A DNA stretch of 64,000 bases from the NCBI RefSeq assembly GCF_005233875.1, contig NZ_SZPZ01000001.1, positions 930,001 through 994,000 on the forward strand. The letters run 5' to 3'. Below are positions 7,973 to 17,773 of this stretch, in pieces (the stretch's first letter is position 1; every line of letters begins with the position of its first letter). Source of the stretch: Kribbella jiaozuonensis (GTDB taxonomy: Bacteria > Actinomycetota > Actinomycetes > Propionibacteriales > Kribbellaceae). The position numbers were made by a program, and so were the translations under genes. The notes under the pieces were generated by a model. It was not told where the DNA came from and ran no database searches. It was given only the letters and a program-made list of their open reading frames with translations.

Positions 7973-8350
7973 TCAGCCTCCGAACACGTGGGTCAGATGG
8001 CGGATGACGAACGGGACGAACAGCACGACCCAGATCACCCCGACGCCGATCATCAACTGGCGCTGGTACCGCGGGCCCTTGGCCCAGAAGTCGATCAGGA
8101 TCAGCCGGATGCCGTTGAACGCGTGGAACAGGATCGCGGCCACCAGCCCGACCTCGAGCAGGCCGACGACCGGGTTCTTGTAGGTACCGATGACCTCGTT
8201 GTACGCGTGCGGCGAGACCCGGACCAGCGCGGTGTCCAGCACATGCACCAGCAGGAAGAAGAAGATGCCGACACCGGTGATGCGGTGCGCGACCCACGAC
8301 CACATGCCCTCCCGGCCGCGGTACAGCGTGCCGGCTGGTTTGCTGGGCAC
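7973..8350 (-). CDS. sdhC: Succinate dehydrogenase cytochrome b556 subunit
   Basis: A 125-residue membrane subunit and first gene of sdhCDAB. Three hydrophobic helices are visible, the first containing HRITGVGIFFFLLVHVLDTAL with histidines suited to haem b and quinone binding; NGIRLILIDFW follows in the second. The GTG start is preceded by a strong ribosome site (GAGGAGG, eight bases upstream). The transcript probably begins near 8380 from TAGCAT at 8391-8386. Confidence 0.93.
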   Translation of the reverse strand: MPSKPAGTLYRGREGMWSWVAHRITGVGIFFFLLVHVLDTALVRVSPHAYNEVIGTYKNPVVGLLEVGLVAAILFHAFNGIRLILIDFWAKGPRYQRQLMIGVGVIWVVLFVPFVIRHLTHVFGG

Positions 8351-8385
8351 CAGATCCTCCTCGCCGAGTTTGCCGAATCGTTTTG

Positions 8386-8391
8386 ATGCTA
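8386..8391 (-). promoter_or_regulatory. -10 element of the sdhCDAB promoter
   Basis: TAGCAT on the minus strand fits TANNNT and lies about 35 bases before the sdhC GTG, giving a short leader that contains the GAGGAGG ribosome site. No convincing -35 box is visible. Confidence 0.45.
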
Positions 8392-8530
8392 GACCCGCTC
8401 GCCGCGGTGAAATGTCCTGACAGCTGTGACATCGATCGCGGTGGATGTGATCTCGGTCGCGTCGTAGCTTGACTTCAACAGAGCTTGAACACGTTGGCTA
8501 ACGGCACATCCGAGGCGAAGGGGAACTACA

Positions 8531-9340
8531 GTGAGTTTCTGGATCTGTGCGACCTGTGCGGTCGAGCACTCCGAGCAGGTGGACGTGTGTGCGATCTGCG
8601 CCGACGAACGGCAGTGGGTGCCCGCCGACGGGCAGCACTGGACCACGCTCGAGGAGTTGGCCGGCACCGAGGTCACGATCACCGAGGTGGAGCCCGGCCT
8701 GTACGGCATCCGCTCGAAGCCGCCGATCGGGATCGGTCAGCAGTCGATGCTGGTGACAACCGATGCGGGCAACCTGCTCTGGGACCCGATCGGGTACGTC
8801 GACGACGACGCCGTACGCCGGGTCCGCGAGCTCGGCGAGGTGGTGGGGGTCATCGCGAGCCACCCGCACATGTACGGCGTCCAGGTCGAGTGGAGCCACC
8901 GCCTCGGCGACGTACCGGTGTATGTCTCGGAGCCGGACAAGGAGTGGGTTGCCCGCCAGGACCCGGTCATCCAGACCTGGTCGGGCAAGCTGACACCGCT
9001 ACCCGGTGTGACCGTTCTCCAACCAGGCGGTCACTTCCCGGGCAGCGCGGTCATCCACTGGCAGAACGGTGCCGAGGGCAAGGGTGTGATCCTGTCCGGC
9101 GACACGATCTTCGCCAACCCCGACCGCACCTCGGTCAGCTTCATGCGCAGCTACCCGAACCGCATCCCACTCTCCGGCGCGGTGGTCGACCGGGTAGCCC
9201 GCTCGCTCGACCCGTACGAGTACGACCGCCTCTACAACAACTTCGGCGCCTCAATCCCAGTCGACGCCAAAGCGGTCGTACGCCGCTCCGCCGACCGCCA
9301 CGCAGCCTGGACCCGGGGCGACTACGACCACCTGACCTAG
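8531..9340 (+). CDS. Metallo-beta-lactamase-fold protein with N-terminal zinc ribbon
   Basis: A 269-residue soluble protein. Residues 6-23 hold two CxxC pairs (CATC and CAIC), a zinc-ribbon or rubredoxin-like knuckle, and the rest follows a metallo-beta-lactamase fold: LLVTTDAGNLLWDPIG, ASHPHMYG, GGHFPGSAVIHW, LSGDTIF. The canonical HxHxDH motif is reduced to HPHMYG (no Asp-His), so the dinuclear metal site is incomplete and activity is doubtful. GTG start with GAAGGGGA upstream. It is convergent with the glycosyltransferase gene and overlaps it by four bases. Confidence 0.75.
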   Translation: MSFWICATCAVEHSEQVDVCAICADERQWVPADGQHWTTLEELAGTEVTITEVEPGLYGIRSKPPIGIGQQSMLVTTDAGNLLWDPIGYVDDDAVRRVRELGEVVGVIASHPHMYGVQVEWSHRLGDVPVYVSEPDKEWVARQDPVIQTWSGKLTPLPGVTVLQPGGHFPGSAVIHWQNGAEGKGVILSGDTIFANPDRTSVSFMRSYPNRIPLSGAVVDRVARSLDPYEYDRLYNNFGASIPVDAKAVVRRSADRHAAWTRGDYDHLT

Positions 9341-10566
9341 GCGGCGATGCGGGCCTGGGACAGGCGGGTGTGGAGGGCGAGCATGTGCTGGACGCAGGTG
9401 TTCCAGTTGTAGAGCTCGGCGCGGCGGCGAGCGGCGGCTCGGCGGTTGGGGAGTTGGGCGAGGGCGAGGGTGGCGTCGGCGAGGGCCGAGGGGTTGGCTG
9501 CCGCCCAGCGGCCGCAGGTCTCGTCGACGAGCTCGCGGGCGCCGCCGGTGTTGGCGGTGACGACCGGGGTGCCGGCAGCGAGGGCCTCGAGGACGGCCAG
9601 GCCGAAGGTCTCGCCGGGGCAGACGGAGAGTGCGATGTCGGCCTCGGCGAGATGTTTGGCGAGGGTCTGGCGGCCGTCGACGTACCCGTGGAAGGTGACC
9701 GGCGCGTCGCCTGCGATCTCGATCAGCTCGTCGAGGTGCGGGCCGGTGCCGTACACGTCCATCTGCAGCTTCACGCCGCGGCGGTGCAGCTCGACCGCGG
9801 TGGCGACGGCGAGGTGCGGGCTCTTCTCGCGCGACAGCCGGCCGGCGTGGACCAGCTTGAGTACGCCGTCGTCCACTGGCTCGGACCGGGACGGGTGGAA
9901 GGTCTCCAGGTCGACCCCGAGCGGGATCCGGACCAGCGGAGTCGTCACCTCGTCGAACTCCGCGGCCGCGTAGCGGGACGTGACCACGACCGCGTCGTAC
10001 GTGCGGCTGAGGATCCGGTAGAGCGCGGCGACGGTCGCGACCACGTGGAGCTGGCTGGCCTTGACGCCCTCGGCCCGGCGCTGGACGCTCTCACCGGTCC
10101 AGCGGCTGGTGCGCTGGCTGACCTCACCGAGCATCCGGCCGGGACGCAGTACGTCGTGGCCGCCGAGCTGACCCGGACGAGCCGAGCCCAGCGCCAGCAT
10201 CGCGTCCAGACGCTCGTGGCTGAACAGGATCGTGCCGATGTCGTTGCGGCGGGCCCAGCGCGCGACCGGGAGCAGCGTCGACTTGTCCGAGATCTCGACC
10301 GTGGTCGGCCCGAACTTCTTCAGTACGTCGATCACGTTCCACGGGTTGGTGATCAGGCGGTACCCGCCGCTCACCTTGGGCGCCTTCACCCGGACCACCG
10401 TGCCGAACTCGGTCTCGGCCACCTCGTCGCGCTCGCCCGGCGTGATCACGATCCGCTCGGCGCCGGCCTCGACGTACCCCTGGCCGATCTGCTCGATCGC
10501 GGTCCGCATCCCACCGGACGTCGGCCCGACGAAGTTCGCCAGTTGGGCGATCCGAAGCGCACTCAC
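9337..10566 (-). CDS. GT4-family glycosyltransferase
   Basis: A 409-residue retaining glycosyltransferase with GT-B fold. The C-terminal nucleotide-sugar site is clear: LKLVHAGRLSREKSPHLAV, VTFHGYVDG, and the EX7E motif in SVCPGETFGLAVLEALAAGTPVV. The N-terminus begins with a glycine loop (PTSGGMRTAIEQIGQGY) expected to bind acceptor. Cytoplasmic, probably acting on a membrane lipid or glycan precursor. Its GTG start overlaps the stop of the preceding mannosyltransferase-like gene by four bases (GTGA), so the two enzymes are made together and probably act in one pathway. Donor and acceptor cannot be fixed from sequence. Confidence 0.88.
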   Translation of the reverse strand: MSALRIAQLANFVGPTSGGMRTAIEQIGQGYVEAGAERIVITPGERDEVAETEFGTVVRVKAPKVSGGYRLITNPWNVIDVLKKFGPTTVEISDKSTLLPVARWARRNDIGTILFSHERLDAMLALGSARPGQLGGHDVLRPGRMLGEVSQRTSRWTGESVQRRAEGVKASQLHVVATVAALYRILSRTYDAVVVTSRYAAAEFDEVTTPLVRIPLGVDLETFHPSRSEPVDDGVLKLVHAGRLSREKSPHLAVATAVELHRRGVKLQMDVYGTGPHLDELIEIAGDAPVTFHGYVDGRQTLAKHLAEADIALSVCPGETFGLAVLEALAAGTPVVTANTGGARELVDETCGRWAAANPSALADATLALAQLPNRRAAARRRAELYNWNTCVQHMLALHTRLSQARIAA

Positions 10567-11687
10567 GCGACCCGCCGGACAGCCGCCGCCTCACGCAGGA
10601 CCTCGGCATAGTGGCGGTCGACCAGGTCGTCGACCACCGCCGGCCAGGTCCGTGACTGCACCCGCTGCAGGCCGGCAGCCGCCATCCGGCCGCGGGCCTC
10701 AGGGTGGTCGAGCATGATCTTCACCTGGTCGCGCAGCGATCCGGTCTTGCCCGGCTCGAACAGCAGACCGTTCTCACCAGGGTGGATCAGGTCGAGCGGG
10801 CCGCCCGCGGCCGGGCCGACGGTGGCGACGCCGGAGGCCTGCGCCTCCTGGATGGTCTGGCAGAACGTCTCGTGCTCACCGGTGTGGACGAACACGTCCA
10901 GCCCGGCGAAGATCGACGCCAGGTCGGCGCCCCGGCGCATCCCGAGGAAGGTTGCCGTCGGCAACGCGTTCTCCAGCGAGGCGCGGTCCGGCCCGTCGCC
11001 GACGATCACGATCCGGCAGTCCAGGTCGGTCAGCTCGGCGAGCCGCCGGACCTTCTTCTCCGCGGCCAGCCGGCCGACGTACCCGACGATCGGCTTGCCG
11101 TCCGGCGAGATCTGCCGGCGCCATTCCTCGTCGCGGTGCTTGGGATCGAACAGGTCGAGGTTCACGCCGCGGCCCCACAGATGCACCCGCGGTACGCCGC
11201 CCTGCACCAGCGCGTCGACGGATGCGGTCGAGGGCGCGAGGGTCCGGTCGGCGCGCGAGTGCGTCCGCCGTACCCAGCGCCAGATGCCGCGGTCGGCGGC
11301 GGCGTACCAGGGGTACTGACGGGCGAAGCCGGCGATGTCGGTCTGGAAGATCGCGACCGTCGGCAGCCCGAGCTTGCGGGCCGCGCGCAGGCCGTACGCG
11401 CCGATGATGAACGGCGAGGCGAGGTGCACGAGGTCCGGCTTGAAGTCGGCCATCGCGCGCTCGATCGACGGATCGGGCAGGCCGACGGGGTACTCCTTGT
11501 AGCCTGGCGTCCGGAAGCTGCGGGCGCGGATCACCGGTACGTCGCCGTACGCGTCCGGTCCCGGGCCGGGGGCAATGATCAGCAGTGCGTGCCCACGGGC
11601 GCGCAGCCGGTCGGCGACGTGGCGAGCCGTGTTCGCCACGCCATTGATCTGCGGCAGGAAGGTCTCGGCCACCATCACGATTCGCAC
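10563..11687 (-). CDS. GT4 mannosyltransferase-like enzyme (MgtA/PimB-type)
   Basis: About 374 residues. The start VRIVMVAETFLPQINGVANTARHVADRLRARGH matches the beginning of actinobacterial MgtA-type enzymes (mannosyl transfer from GDP-mannose to a glucuronosyl-diacylglycerol or phosphatidylinositol mannoside); IGAYGLRAARKLGLPTVAIFQTDIAGFARQY and the C-terminal HTGEHETFCQTIQEAQASGV fit too. GTG 11687 is preferred because GAGGAA lies ten bases upstream; the frame stays open to 11705. Overlaps the next GT4 gene by four bases. Role in lipoglycan synthesis is inference from family. Confidence 0.82.
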   Translation of the reverse strand: MRIVMVAETFLPQINGVANTARHVADRLRARGHALLIIAPGPGPDAYGDVPVIRARSFRTPGYKEYPVGLPDPSIERAMADFKPDLVHLASPFIIGAYGLRAARKLGLPTVAIFQTDIAGFARQYPWYAAADRGIWRWVRRTHSRADRTLAPSTASVDALVQGGVPRVHLWGRGVNLDLFDPKHRDEEWRRQISPDGKPIVGYVGRLAAEKKVRRLAELTDLDCRIVIVGDGPDRASLENALPTATFLGMRRGADLASIFAGLDVFVHTGEHETFCQTIQEAQASGVATVGPAAGGPLDLIHPGENGLLFEPGKTGSLRDQVKIMLDHPEARGRMAAAGLQRVQSRTWPAVVDDLVDRHYAEVLREAAAVRRVA

Positions 11688-11745
11688 ACTTCGAAGGTTC
11701 CTCACCGTGCATGAACCCTGGGCGACACTCTCGTGACACGGCGTC

Positions 11746-11803
11746 GATGCCCTGTCGACAGCTGTAGGGATTTGAAGTGTCCTTCAGGTGTCGACAGGGC
11801 ATC
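11746..11803 (-). terminator. Long hairpin terminator after the M14 carboxypeptidase gene
   Basis: A perfect 15-bp inverted repeat, arms 11746-11760 and 11789-11803 (CCTGTCGACA core), begins five bases past the minus-strand stop codon. In RNA the stem continues through CTG/CAG and AGG/CCT with two mismatches, leaving a 12-nt loop. There is no T-run. Its position fits termination of the 3.1-kb peptidase transcript before the glycosyltransferase genes. Confidence 0.6.
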
Positions 11804-11808
11804 CCCAG

Positions 11809-14800
11809 TTACGGGGTGGTGAACAAGTGAGTCATCGACCGGCGGACCAGGTCGGTGCGCATCGCCTGCGTGGTCAGGCCTTCGGCGCCGAAGCCGAGGT
11901 ACACCGTGTCCGGTGTGGCCACCCCGGCGCCCTCGTCGAAGGCGGTCGTGGTCCGGATCCAGTCGGTCGGGTTCACGGGTGAGCCGGCCGGCGCACCAGG
12001 TACCGCCCAACCGCCGAGATCCGTCTCGAAGGACGTCTGCTCGGTGGCCCCGTCCCGCGTGATCGAGACGTCGTCGACGAAGGCCCCGAGGCCCTGCGTT
12101 GACCAGTCACTGACGTAGGTGATCGACAGCTCGACCTGCTTCCCGGCGTACGGCGTGAGGTCGATGTTCCAGTCCTGCCAGCCCCCGCTGGACCCGGACG
12201 CCGCATGCCAAGCACCGGTGGTACCGGTCGGTGAGCAGTCCGCACCCTGGTAGTGCGCCAGGAACGGATGCAGCTGCACCACACCGGCCGGACAGCTCTG
12301 ACCGGTGTCCTGCGAGGTATGGCCGTTCATGTCCGGCAGTGTGGTCCAGTCGTTCTGGCCGACGGTGTGCGCCTCGACCGTCACGAAGTCCCACTCCGCC
12401 TCGGTGTCGAAGGAGAACTTGAACGCCATCGACCCGCTCGAGATTCCGCTCAGGTCGACCGTCCGACTGAGCCGCTTGTAGCTCATGTCGGCCTGCCGGC
12501 TGTACACGTACTGCGAACCGGTGAACGGCTCGAACGGCGCCCCGCCGGGCCGGTTCCACTTCAGCGGTGCCGAGCTCGCGAACTGCGGGAACTGGGCCTT
12601 GGGCAACACACTCGAGGTCAGCACGAAGGCATTCGTGTGGTCCTGGTTGCCGGCTGAATCACCGCCGTTGAGCGTCCCGGTGAACCCGTTGAAGGCACCG
12701 GCGGTGCCACGGATCGGAACCGGCGCGCCGTTGCTGTCGCTGCCGCTGTTGTCGACCAGGGTGTAGGCGCCCAGCCAGTACTGCTCGAAGTCGTTGAGCA
12801 GCGGCAGGCACGGGTACGCGCGCGCCGTGCACTCACCCTGTTGCTCTTGGAACGGGTTGTAGTAGTACGCCCCGTCCCCGTTGCTCGCATAGCCGGCGTA
12901 CTTGCCCGTGTAGAGCAACTTGCCGCCCTCGTTGAGGTAGTCGCGGACCGACAGCTCCAGGTCGAGGGCGAGCTCGGCCGCCGTACCGGCCGGTTGCCCG
13001 ACCTTCCGGGTGATGATGTCGTCGCCGGTCTCCCAGACCACGGCCTTGTAGTGCGACAGCACGCCCAGCGGGTGCGGTGCGGTCCGGTTGTTCGCGTCGA
13101 CGTCGTACACGTCCGAGGTGATCCCGGACGCGGCGAGGCTGGCGGCGTAGTTGCTCACGTACTTCGCCGTCGTGACGCCCTGCACCGGGCTCGCGCCGGT
13201 GACGTCCTCCGCGGCCAGGATCAGTACCTGTCCGCCGATATCGGTGGCGACGTGGTACGTGAAGTGCTCGCCGGCGACGTTGCCCGTCCCCGGTTTGTTG
13301 CCGGTGAACCACACCTCGACCGAGTCACCAGGCTTGGTACGGCGTACCGTGCCGCGGAACTCGGCGTAGTACCGGTTGTTGGTGTCGCCGTACCGCTCGC
13401 CGCCCTTCCACTCCGAGACCTTGTCGGACACCGCGCGGCCGCCGTTGACGCGGTAGTTGATCCGCAGGTTCTTCAAGGCCCGCTTGGCGATCACCGCGAC
13501 CGGCTGAGTGGTGCCGTACGAGACCGTGAACGGGTCCGCGACCAGATCGGCGGCCTTCCGGCCGACCACCGAGACCGGGTCGTCGGGGTCCTTGGCGGAC
13601 TTGGCGACGGACAGCGCGAACGGGATGTTCTTGGTGAACTCGGCCTGGATCAGGCCTTCGTCGTCCGGGAAGCTGAAGACGCTGACGCAGTCCTCCGGCC
13701 GCCACTGGTCGTTGGGGTCGACGGCGGACGCGGTCTGGCAGGTCGACATCTCCGGCGTGAACGCCATCGTGCCGTACCTGTTCGCCGCATGGTCGTCGGT
13801 CTCGCCGTTGGTGGTGTAGAGCTCGGCGGAGATGTCCGGGTCATAGCCCGGCACTGCGGGATTCGCGTCGTCGCCGGCCATCGCCTCGGAGATCACGTCG
13901 TCCGGCGACGGTGTGCTCACCTGCCAGCCGACGCCGTACAGCAGCAGCTGGGCCGCGGAGTGGTAGTTGACCAGCTCGGTGAACTTGACCTTGCGGAACA
14001 GCTGGTCGAGGGCCTTCGTCTCTGGCTCGGAGGCCGGGGCCGAACCGCGGTACGTGTCGCTGCTCGGGTCGGGCGACGAACCCTCGTTGTCGTAGCCCCA
14101 CTTGGTCGGCAGGTTGCGGTTCAGGTCGACACCGTCGCCAGGGGCGATGAGGCCGTCGCCGTTGTTGTCGCGGAGGTTCTTGCGCCACAACCGGTCGCCG
14201 GTGAACGTGTAGTCGTAGCCGTCCGGGTTGGCCACCGGCAGGAACCACAGCTCGGTCGTGTTGACCAGCTTGGTGATCTCGGCGTTGTGGCCGTAGCCGT
14301 CGATCACGTAGTGCATCAGCCGGCGCACCATCTCCGGGGTGATCCACTCGCGGGCGTGCTGGGTGCCGGAGTACAGCACCGAAGGCTTGGCGCCGTCGGG
14401 CAGCAGACGGGCGCCCAGGCTCACCTTGACGGCGACGATCGGCTTGCCCTGCACCGTCGTACCGATGGTGACCAGCTTGGCCAGCAACGGATGCGCGGCC
14501 GCTGTCTGGGTCAGCTCGTCGGACAGACCGCCGGGCCCGCTGTACGGGCGGAACACGGTCGGGCCGGCCGCGGCGAGCCTGGCGGCCTCGTCGGAGGCTG
14601 CATGGCCCTTGACCTGCTTGACCTTCAGATCGACGCCGTCTGAGCGGAGCTTGGCAGCCTGCCGCTCGGACATCACGACCTCGACCTTGACCTTGCCGTC
14701 GGCTGTCTGGCCGGTGGCCAGGTCCGAGCGGTCCACCCCGGTGTCGACGACCTTCTGCAGCTGTTGCGCGCTGAGGTCTCCGACGTACACCTCGAGGCCG

Positions 14801-14898
14801 TCACCTCCTTGGCCTGGTACTGCGGTGGCAGCCTGTCCGGCGGCCAATCCGCCCGCTACGACAGCCAGTACTGCGATCAGAGCAGAAGTTCTTCGCAT
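11809..14898 (-). CDS. Secreted M14 zinc carboxypeptidase, very large
   Basis: A 1029-residue exported enzyme. ATG 14898 is chosen for its GGAGGGG ribosome site and the signal peptide that follows ([21 protein letters not shown], cleavage near ATAVPG). After a propeptide-like region of about 110 residues comes the M14 catalytic domain: QHAREW (two zinc ligands), [14 protein letters not shown] (third zinc ligand) and FTPEMST with the catalytic Glu. The remaining 600 or so residues resemble the tail of secreted actinobacterial carboxypeptidases with an immune-inhibitor-A/MAM-like beta-sandwich ([27 protein letters not shown]). Likely digests extracellular protein. Large for M14, which is often 300-450 residues. 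Confidence 0.88.
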   Translation of the reverse strand: MRRTSALIAVLAVVAGGLAAGQAATAVPGQGGDGLEVYVGDLSAQQLQKVVDTGVDRSDLATGQTADGKVKVEVVMSERQAAKLRSDGVDLKVKQVKGHAASDEAARLAAAGPTVFRPYSGPGGLSDELTQTAAAHPLLAKLVTIGTTVQGKPIVAVKVSLGARLLPDGAKPSVLYSGTQHAREWITPEMVRRLMHYVIDGYGHNAEITKLVNTTELWFLPVANPDGYDYTFTGDRLWRKNLRDNNGDGLIAPGDGVDLNRNLPTKWGYDNEGSSPDPSSDTYRGSAPASEPETKALDQLFRKVKFTELVNYHSAAQLLLYGVGWQVSTPSPDDVISEAMAGDDANPAVPGYDPDISAELYTTNGETDDHAANRYGTMAFTPEMSTCQTASAVDPNDQWRPEDCVSVFSFPDDEGLIQAEFTKNIPFALSVAKSAKDPDDPVSVVGRKAADLVADPFTVSYGTTQPVAVIAKRALKNLRINYRVNGGRAVSDKVSEWKGGERYGDTNNRYYAEFRGTVRRTKPGDSVEVWFTGNKPGTGNVAGEHFTYHVATDIGGQVLILAAEDVTGASPVQGVTTAKYVSNYAASLAASGITSDVYDVDANNRTAPHPLGVLSHYKAVVWETGDDIITRKVGQPAGTAAELALDLELSVRDYLNEGGKLLYTGKYAGYASNGDGAYYYNPFQEQQGECTARAYPCLPLLNDFEQYWLGAYTLVDNSGSDSNGAPVPIRGTAGAFNGFTGTLNGGDSAGNQDHTNAFVLTSSVLPKAQFPQFASSAPLKWNRPGGAPFEPFTGSQYVYSRQADMSYKRLSRTVDLSGISSGSMAFKFSFDTEAEWDFVTVEAHTVGQNDWTTLPDMNGHTSQDTGQSCPAGVVQLHPFLAHYQGADCSPTGTTGAWHAASGSSGGWQDWNIDLTPYAGKQVELSITYVSDWSTQGLGAFVDDVSITRDGATEQTSFETDLGGWAVPGAPAGSPVNPTDWIRTTTAFDEGAGVATPDTVYLGFGAEGLTTQAMRTDLVRRSMTHLFTTP

Positions 14899-15025
14899 GT
14901 CGCCCCTCCCCGGTCGACGGTGCATACCGTCGCAGCGTCCTGTGAGCCACGTCACGAGTCAACAGCTGGGAGCGGGCGGGTCGCTGGGCGTGCTCGGCGT
15001 CATACCAGTCGGGCGGTGGTTCGCC

Positions 15026-15031
15026 TACCTT
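15026..15031 (+). promoter_or_regulatory. -10 element for the acyl-CoA mutase gene
   Basis: TACCTT ends seven positions before the ATG at 15038, so transcription should begin at the start codon. The GGGGG run touching the ATG is too close to act as a ribosome site, supporting a leaderless message. Confidence 0.5.
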
Positions 15032-15037
15032 TGGGGG

Positions 15038-16612
15038 ATGAGTCATCGCAGCGAGTCGGGGTTCGAGTTCGATCCGGTGTACGAGCCGCTGGACGGGTTC
15101 GACCCGGCGGCGAAACTCGGGGAGCCGGGGGAGTTCCCGTACACCCGGGGCGTGTACCCGACGATGTACACGCAGCGACCGTGGACGATGCGGCAGTACG
15201 CCGGGTTCGGGACGGCGGCCGAGTCGAACCAGCGGTACCACCAGCTGATCGACCACGGGACCATGGGCCTGTCGGTCGCGTTCGACCTGCCGACGCAGAT
15301 GGGGTACGACTCCGACGCCACGATCGCTTCCGGTGAGGTCGGGAAGGTCGGGGTGGCGATCGACTCGATCGACGACATGCGGGTGCTGTTCGACAAGATC
15401 CCGTTGGACCAGGTGTCGACGTCGATGACGATCAACGCGCCCGGGTCGGTGCTGCTCCTGCTGTACCAGTTGGTGGCCGAGGAGCAGGGCGTGTCCGCGG
15501 ACAAGCTCACCGGCACGATCCAGAACGACGTACTGAAGGAGTACATCGCCCGCGGGACGTACATCTACCCGCCGAAGGAGTCGCTGCGGCTGATCAGCGA
15601 CATCTTCGCGTACTGCCACGCGGAGCTGCCGCGGTGGAACACGATCTCGATCTCCGGCTACCACATGGCCGAGGCGGGGGCGACGCCTGCGCAGGAGATC
15701 GCGTTCACGTTGGCGAACGGGATCGAGTATGTGCGCGCGGCGGTCGCGTCCGGGTTGGATGTGGACGAGTTCGCGCCGCGGTTGTCGTTCTTCTTCGTGG
15801 CGCGGACGACGCTGCTGGAGGAGGTCGCGAAGTTCCGGGCGGCGCGGCGGATCTGGGCGCGGGTGATGCGGGATTCGTTTGGCGCCAAGAATCCGAAGTC
15901 GTTGATGCTGCGCTTCCACACGCAGACGGCCGGCGTACAGCTGACCGCGCAGCAGCCCGAGGTGAATCTGGTGCGGGTGGCGATCCAGGGGTTGGCCGCC
16001 GTACTTGGTGGAACGCAGTCTTTGCACACCAACTCGTACGACGAGGCGATCGCGCTGCCGACGGAGAAGGCTGCTCGGTTGGCGCTGCGCACGCAACAGG
16101 TGCTGGCTTATGAAACGGACATCACCGCGACGGTGGATCCGTTTGCCGGCTCGTATGTGGTGGAGTCGCTCACCGACGAGGTCGAGGCCGCCGCGCTCGA
16201 GTTGATGGACCAGGTCGAGGAGTACGGCGGGGCCGTCGCCGCGATCGAGAAGGGCTTCCAGAAACAGGAGATCGAGCGCTCGGCGTACCAGATCGCCAAG
16301 GAGATCGACTCCGTCGAACGCGTCGTCGTCGGCATGAACAAGTTCAAGATCGCGGAGGAGGAGCCGTACGAACCCCTCCGCGTCGACCCCACCATCGAAG
16401 CCCAGCAAACCGCCCGCCTAGCCACCCTCCGCGCCACCCGCAACCAGTCCGCCGTCGACAAAGCCCTGGCGGCCTTGAAAAAAGCCGCCCAAGGCAACGA
16501 CAACTGCCTCTACCCCATGAAAGACGCGCTAAAGGCGAGAGCCACCGTGGGCGAAGTCTGCAACACCCTCCGAGAAGTCTGGGGCGTCTACGTCCCCGCC
16601 GACACCTTCTAG
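15038..16612 (+). CDS. Methylmalonyl-CoA mutase-type catalytic subunit lacking the B12 domain
   Basis: A 524-residue TIM-barrel subunit of an acyl-CoA mutase. Strong family blocks: [74 protein letters not shown] and [14 protein letters not shown]. The substrate-determining pair is Tyr (residue 54) and Arg (172), as in methylmalonyl-CoA mutase; isobutyryl-CoA mutases have Phe and Gln there. The cobalamin domain with DxHxxG is absent, so a separate small subunit is required, and none is in the window. ATG 15038 starts six bases after TACCTT. Interconverts methylmalonyl-CoA and succinyl-CoA if the pair is read correctly. Confidence 0.88.
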   Translation: MSHRSESGFEFDPVYEPLDGFDPAAKLGEPGEFPYTRGVYPTMYTQRPWTMRQYAGFGTAAESNQRYHQLIDHGTMGLSVAFDLPTQMGYDSDATIASGEVGKVGVAIDSIDDMRVLFDKIPLDQVSTSMTINAPGSVLLLLYQLVAEEQGVSADKLTGTIQNDVLKEYIARGTYIYPPKESLRLISDIFAYCHAELPRWNTISISGYHMAEAGATPAQEIAFTLANGIEYVRAAVASGLDVDEFAPRLSFFFVARTTLLEEVAKFRAARRIWARVMRDSFGAKNPKSLMLRFHTQTAGVQLTAQQPEVNLVRVAIQGLAAVLGGTQSLHTNSYDEAIALPTEKAARLALRTQQVLAYETDITATVDPFAGSYVVESLTDEVEAAALELMDQVEEYGGAVAAIEKGFQKQEIERSAYQIAKEIDSVERVVVGMNKFKIAEEEPYEPLRVDPTIEAQQTARLATLRATRNQSAVDKALAALKKAAQGNDNCLYPMKDALKARATVGEVCNTLREVWGVYVPADTF

Positions 16613-16622
16613 AACAGGCGAA

Positions 16623-16980
16623 AGGACACCGCTTCGCGGCGGCTGCCTTGTTGGCTGCCTTCGGCGTGCGCGTCCATCTCGCGCGTGCCTGTTCCGGCGC
16701 GTGCGACGTCCTGGTCGAGCAGGACCGCAGATCGGACACCGCTTCGCGGCGGCTGCCTTGTCGGCCGCCTTCGGCGGCGTGCGAGTCCGTCTTAGGTGTG
16801 CTGGTCCGCCGCGCGCGACGTCCCGATCGGGCTGGACCGCAGATCGGTCACCGCTCCGCGGCGGCTGTTTTATTGGCCGCCTTCGGCGGCGTGTGCGCAT
16901 TCGTACCGTGCGCATCGCTCCGGCGCGTGCAAACGCGCGCAAACGTAGACCGGGCGCTGTATCGCGCAGCTGCCTGTTGA
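16623..16980 (+). repeat. Tandem GC-rich repeat, about 110-bp period, three to four copies
   Basis: A unit containing CACCGCTTCGCGGCGGCTG then GCCGCCTTCGGCGGC recurs with its core at 16631, 16741 and 16853 (periods 110 and 112); a more degraded fourth unit follows to about 16980. Each unit carries two small hairpins (CCGCTTCGCGG and GCCGCC-TTCG-GCGGC-like). Units 2 and 3 also share GGACCGCAGATCGG before the core. The rest of the gap, 16981-17179, holds no gene or clear repeat. A copy in the opposite orientation lies near 19.74-19.89 kb. Confidence 0.7.
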
Positions 16981-17179
16981 GCACCTCCGGCGGCGGGCGG
17001 CAGCTGCCTTCTCGCGTCGGAGGTGTGCGGCGTCGCCTGCGGATGAGGCATCTCGCGGGTGCCGGGCCGGCTACGGCTGATGTGCGAGGAAGGGTGAGGC
17101 CGGGGATCTGCGGCTGCGTGCTGCGGTGTTCGGATCGGCACCGCGTGATTTGTTAAACCGCTTACCGCATGCAACCATA

Positions 17180-17194
17180 TTCGAACGTTACGAA
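17180..17194. promoter_or_regulatory. Candidate operator upstream of the toxin-antitoxin pair
   Basis: TTCG-AACGTT-A-CGAA: an inverted repeat around the palindrome AACGTT, 34 bp before the antitoxin ATG in a locally AT-rich stretch. Antitoxins of this kind usually repress their own operon, so this is a likely binding site. The promoter itself is unclear. Confidence 0.35.
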
Positions 17195-17227
17195 AGCAGA
17201 TGCGGATCGTCCGTTTCCGGAGGTGTC

Positions 17228-17761
17228 ATGGCTGCCGAGCTCTTCGAGTCGCAGACCTACCTGTCTGAGGAGCAGGAGCAGATGGCGACGATCGCCAGCT
17301 TCCTCGATGCGCACCACAGCAAGACTGGTGAGCGCCCGGAGCGGCGCTACTTCCTCGCAGGTGCTGAAGAACACGACCAGATCGAGGTCCCGGAGGCTCT
17401 CCACCTCGTACTGGTTCAGGCTGTCGCAGCGCTGAAGGCGGGCAAGGCTGTCACGATCTCGCCGACCATGCCGAAGCTGACGACCCAGCAGGCCGCGGAT
17501 CTTCTCGGGGTCAGCCGGCCAACCATGGTTCGGTTGATCGACGCCGGCGAACTCGCCAGCGAGCGGATCGGCAATCGCCGGAAGGTCCTGCTGCGAGACC
17601 TCCTTGCCTATCGCGAAGTACGGCGGCAGCGGCAGTACCAGGCGATCGCCGACACCTCGGCCGACGTGAGCGAAGACGAAGACCCCGCAGTTCTGACCGA
17701 GCGGCTCAAGCGGATCCGTCGGCAGCGTGCCGAGCACAGAAAGCGAAGTACCGATCTCTGA
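17228..17761 (+). CDS. Excisionase-type HTH protein, probable antitoxin of a PIN toxin
   Basis: A 177-residue DNA-binding protein. Residues about 84-127 form an excisionase/MerR-like winged helix (LTTQQAADLLGVSRPTMVRLIDAGELASERIGNRRKVLLRDLLAY). The N-terminal 75 residues have no family I can name; the C-terminal 45 are charged and probably disordered (SEDEDPAVLTERLKRIRRQRAEHRKRS), typical of a toxin-binding tail. ATG 17228 follows a GGAGG site. The PIN-domain gene begins 12 bases after its stop, the standard layout of this kind of toxin-antitoxin pair. Acts as autorepressor and toxin neutraliser by inference. Confidence 0.78.
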   Translation: MAAELFESQTYLSEEQEQMATIASFLDAHHSKTGERPERRYFLAGAEEHDQIEVPEALHLVLVQAVAALKAGKAVTISPTMPKLTTQQAADLLGVSRPTMVRLIDAGELASERIGNRRKVLLRDLLAYREVRRQRQYQAIADTSADVSEDEDPAVLTERLKRIRRQRAEHRKRSTDL

Positions 17762-17773
17762 GAGTATTGGTCG

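Noticed and set aside
11746..11803. The 15-bp inverted repeat as a recombination or attachment site.
   Set aside because: It begins five bases after a stop codon and continues as an RNA stem with a 12-nt loop, which fits a terminator better; no mobile gene is near.
16623..16980. Regular repeats that might be taken as a CRISPR array.
   Set aside because: The period is about 110 bp, copies diverge, there are no uniform 30-bp spacers, and no cas gene is near. The units look like REP-type hairpins.
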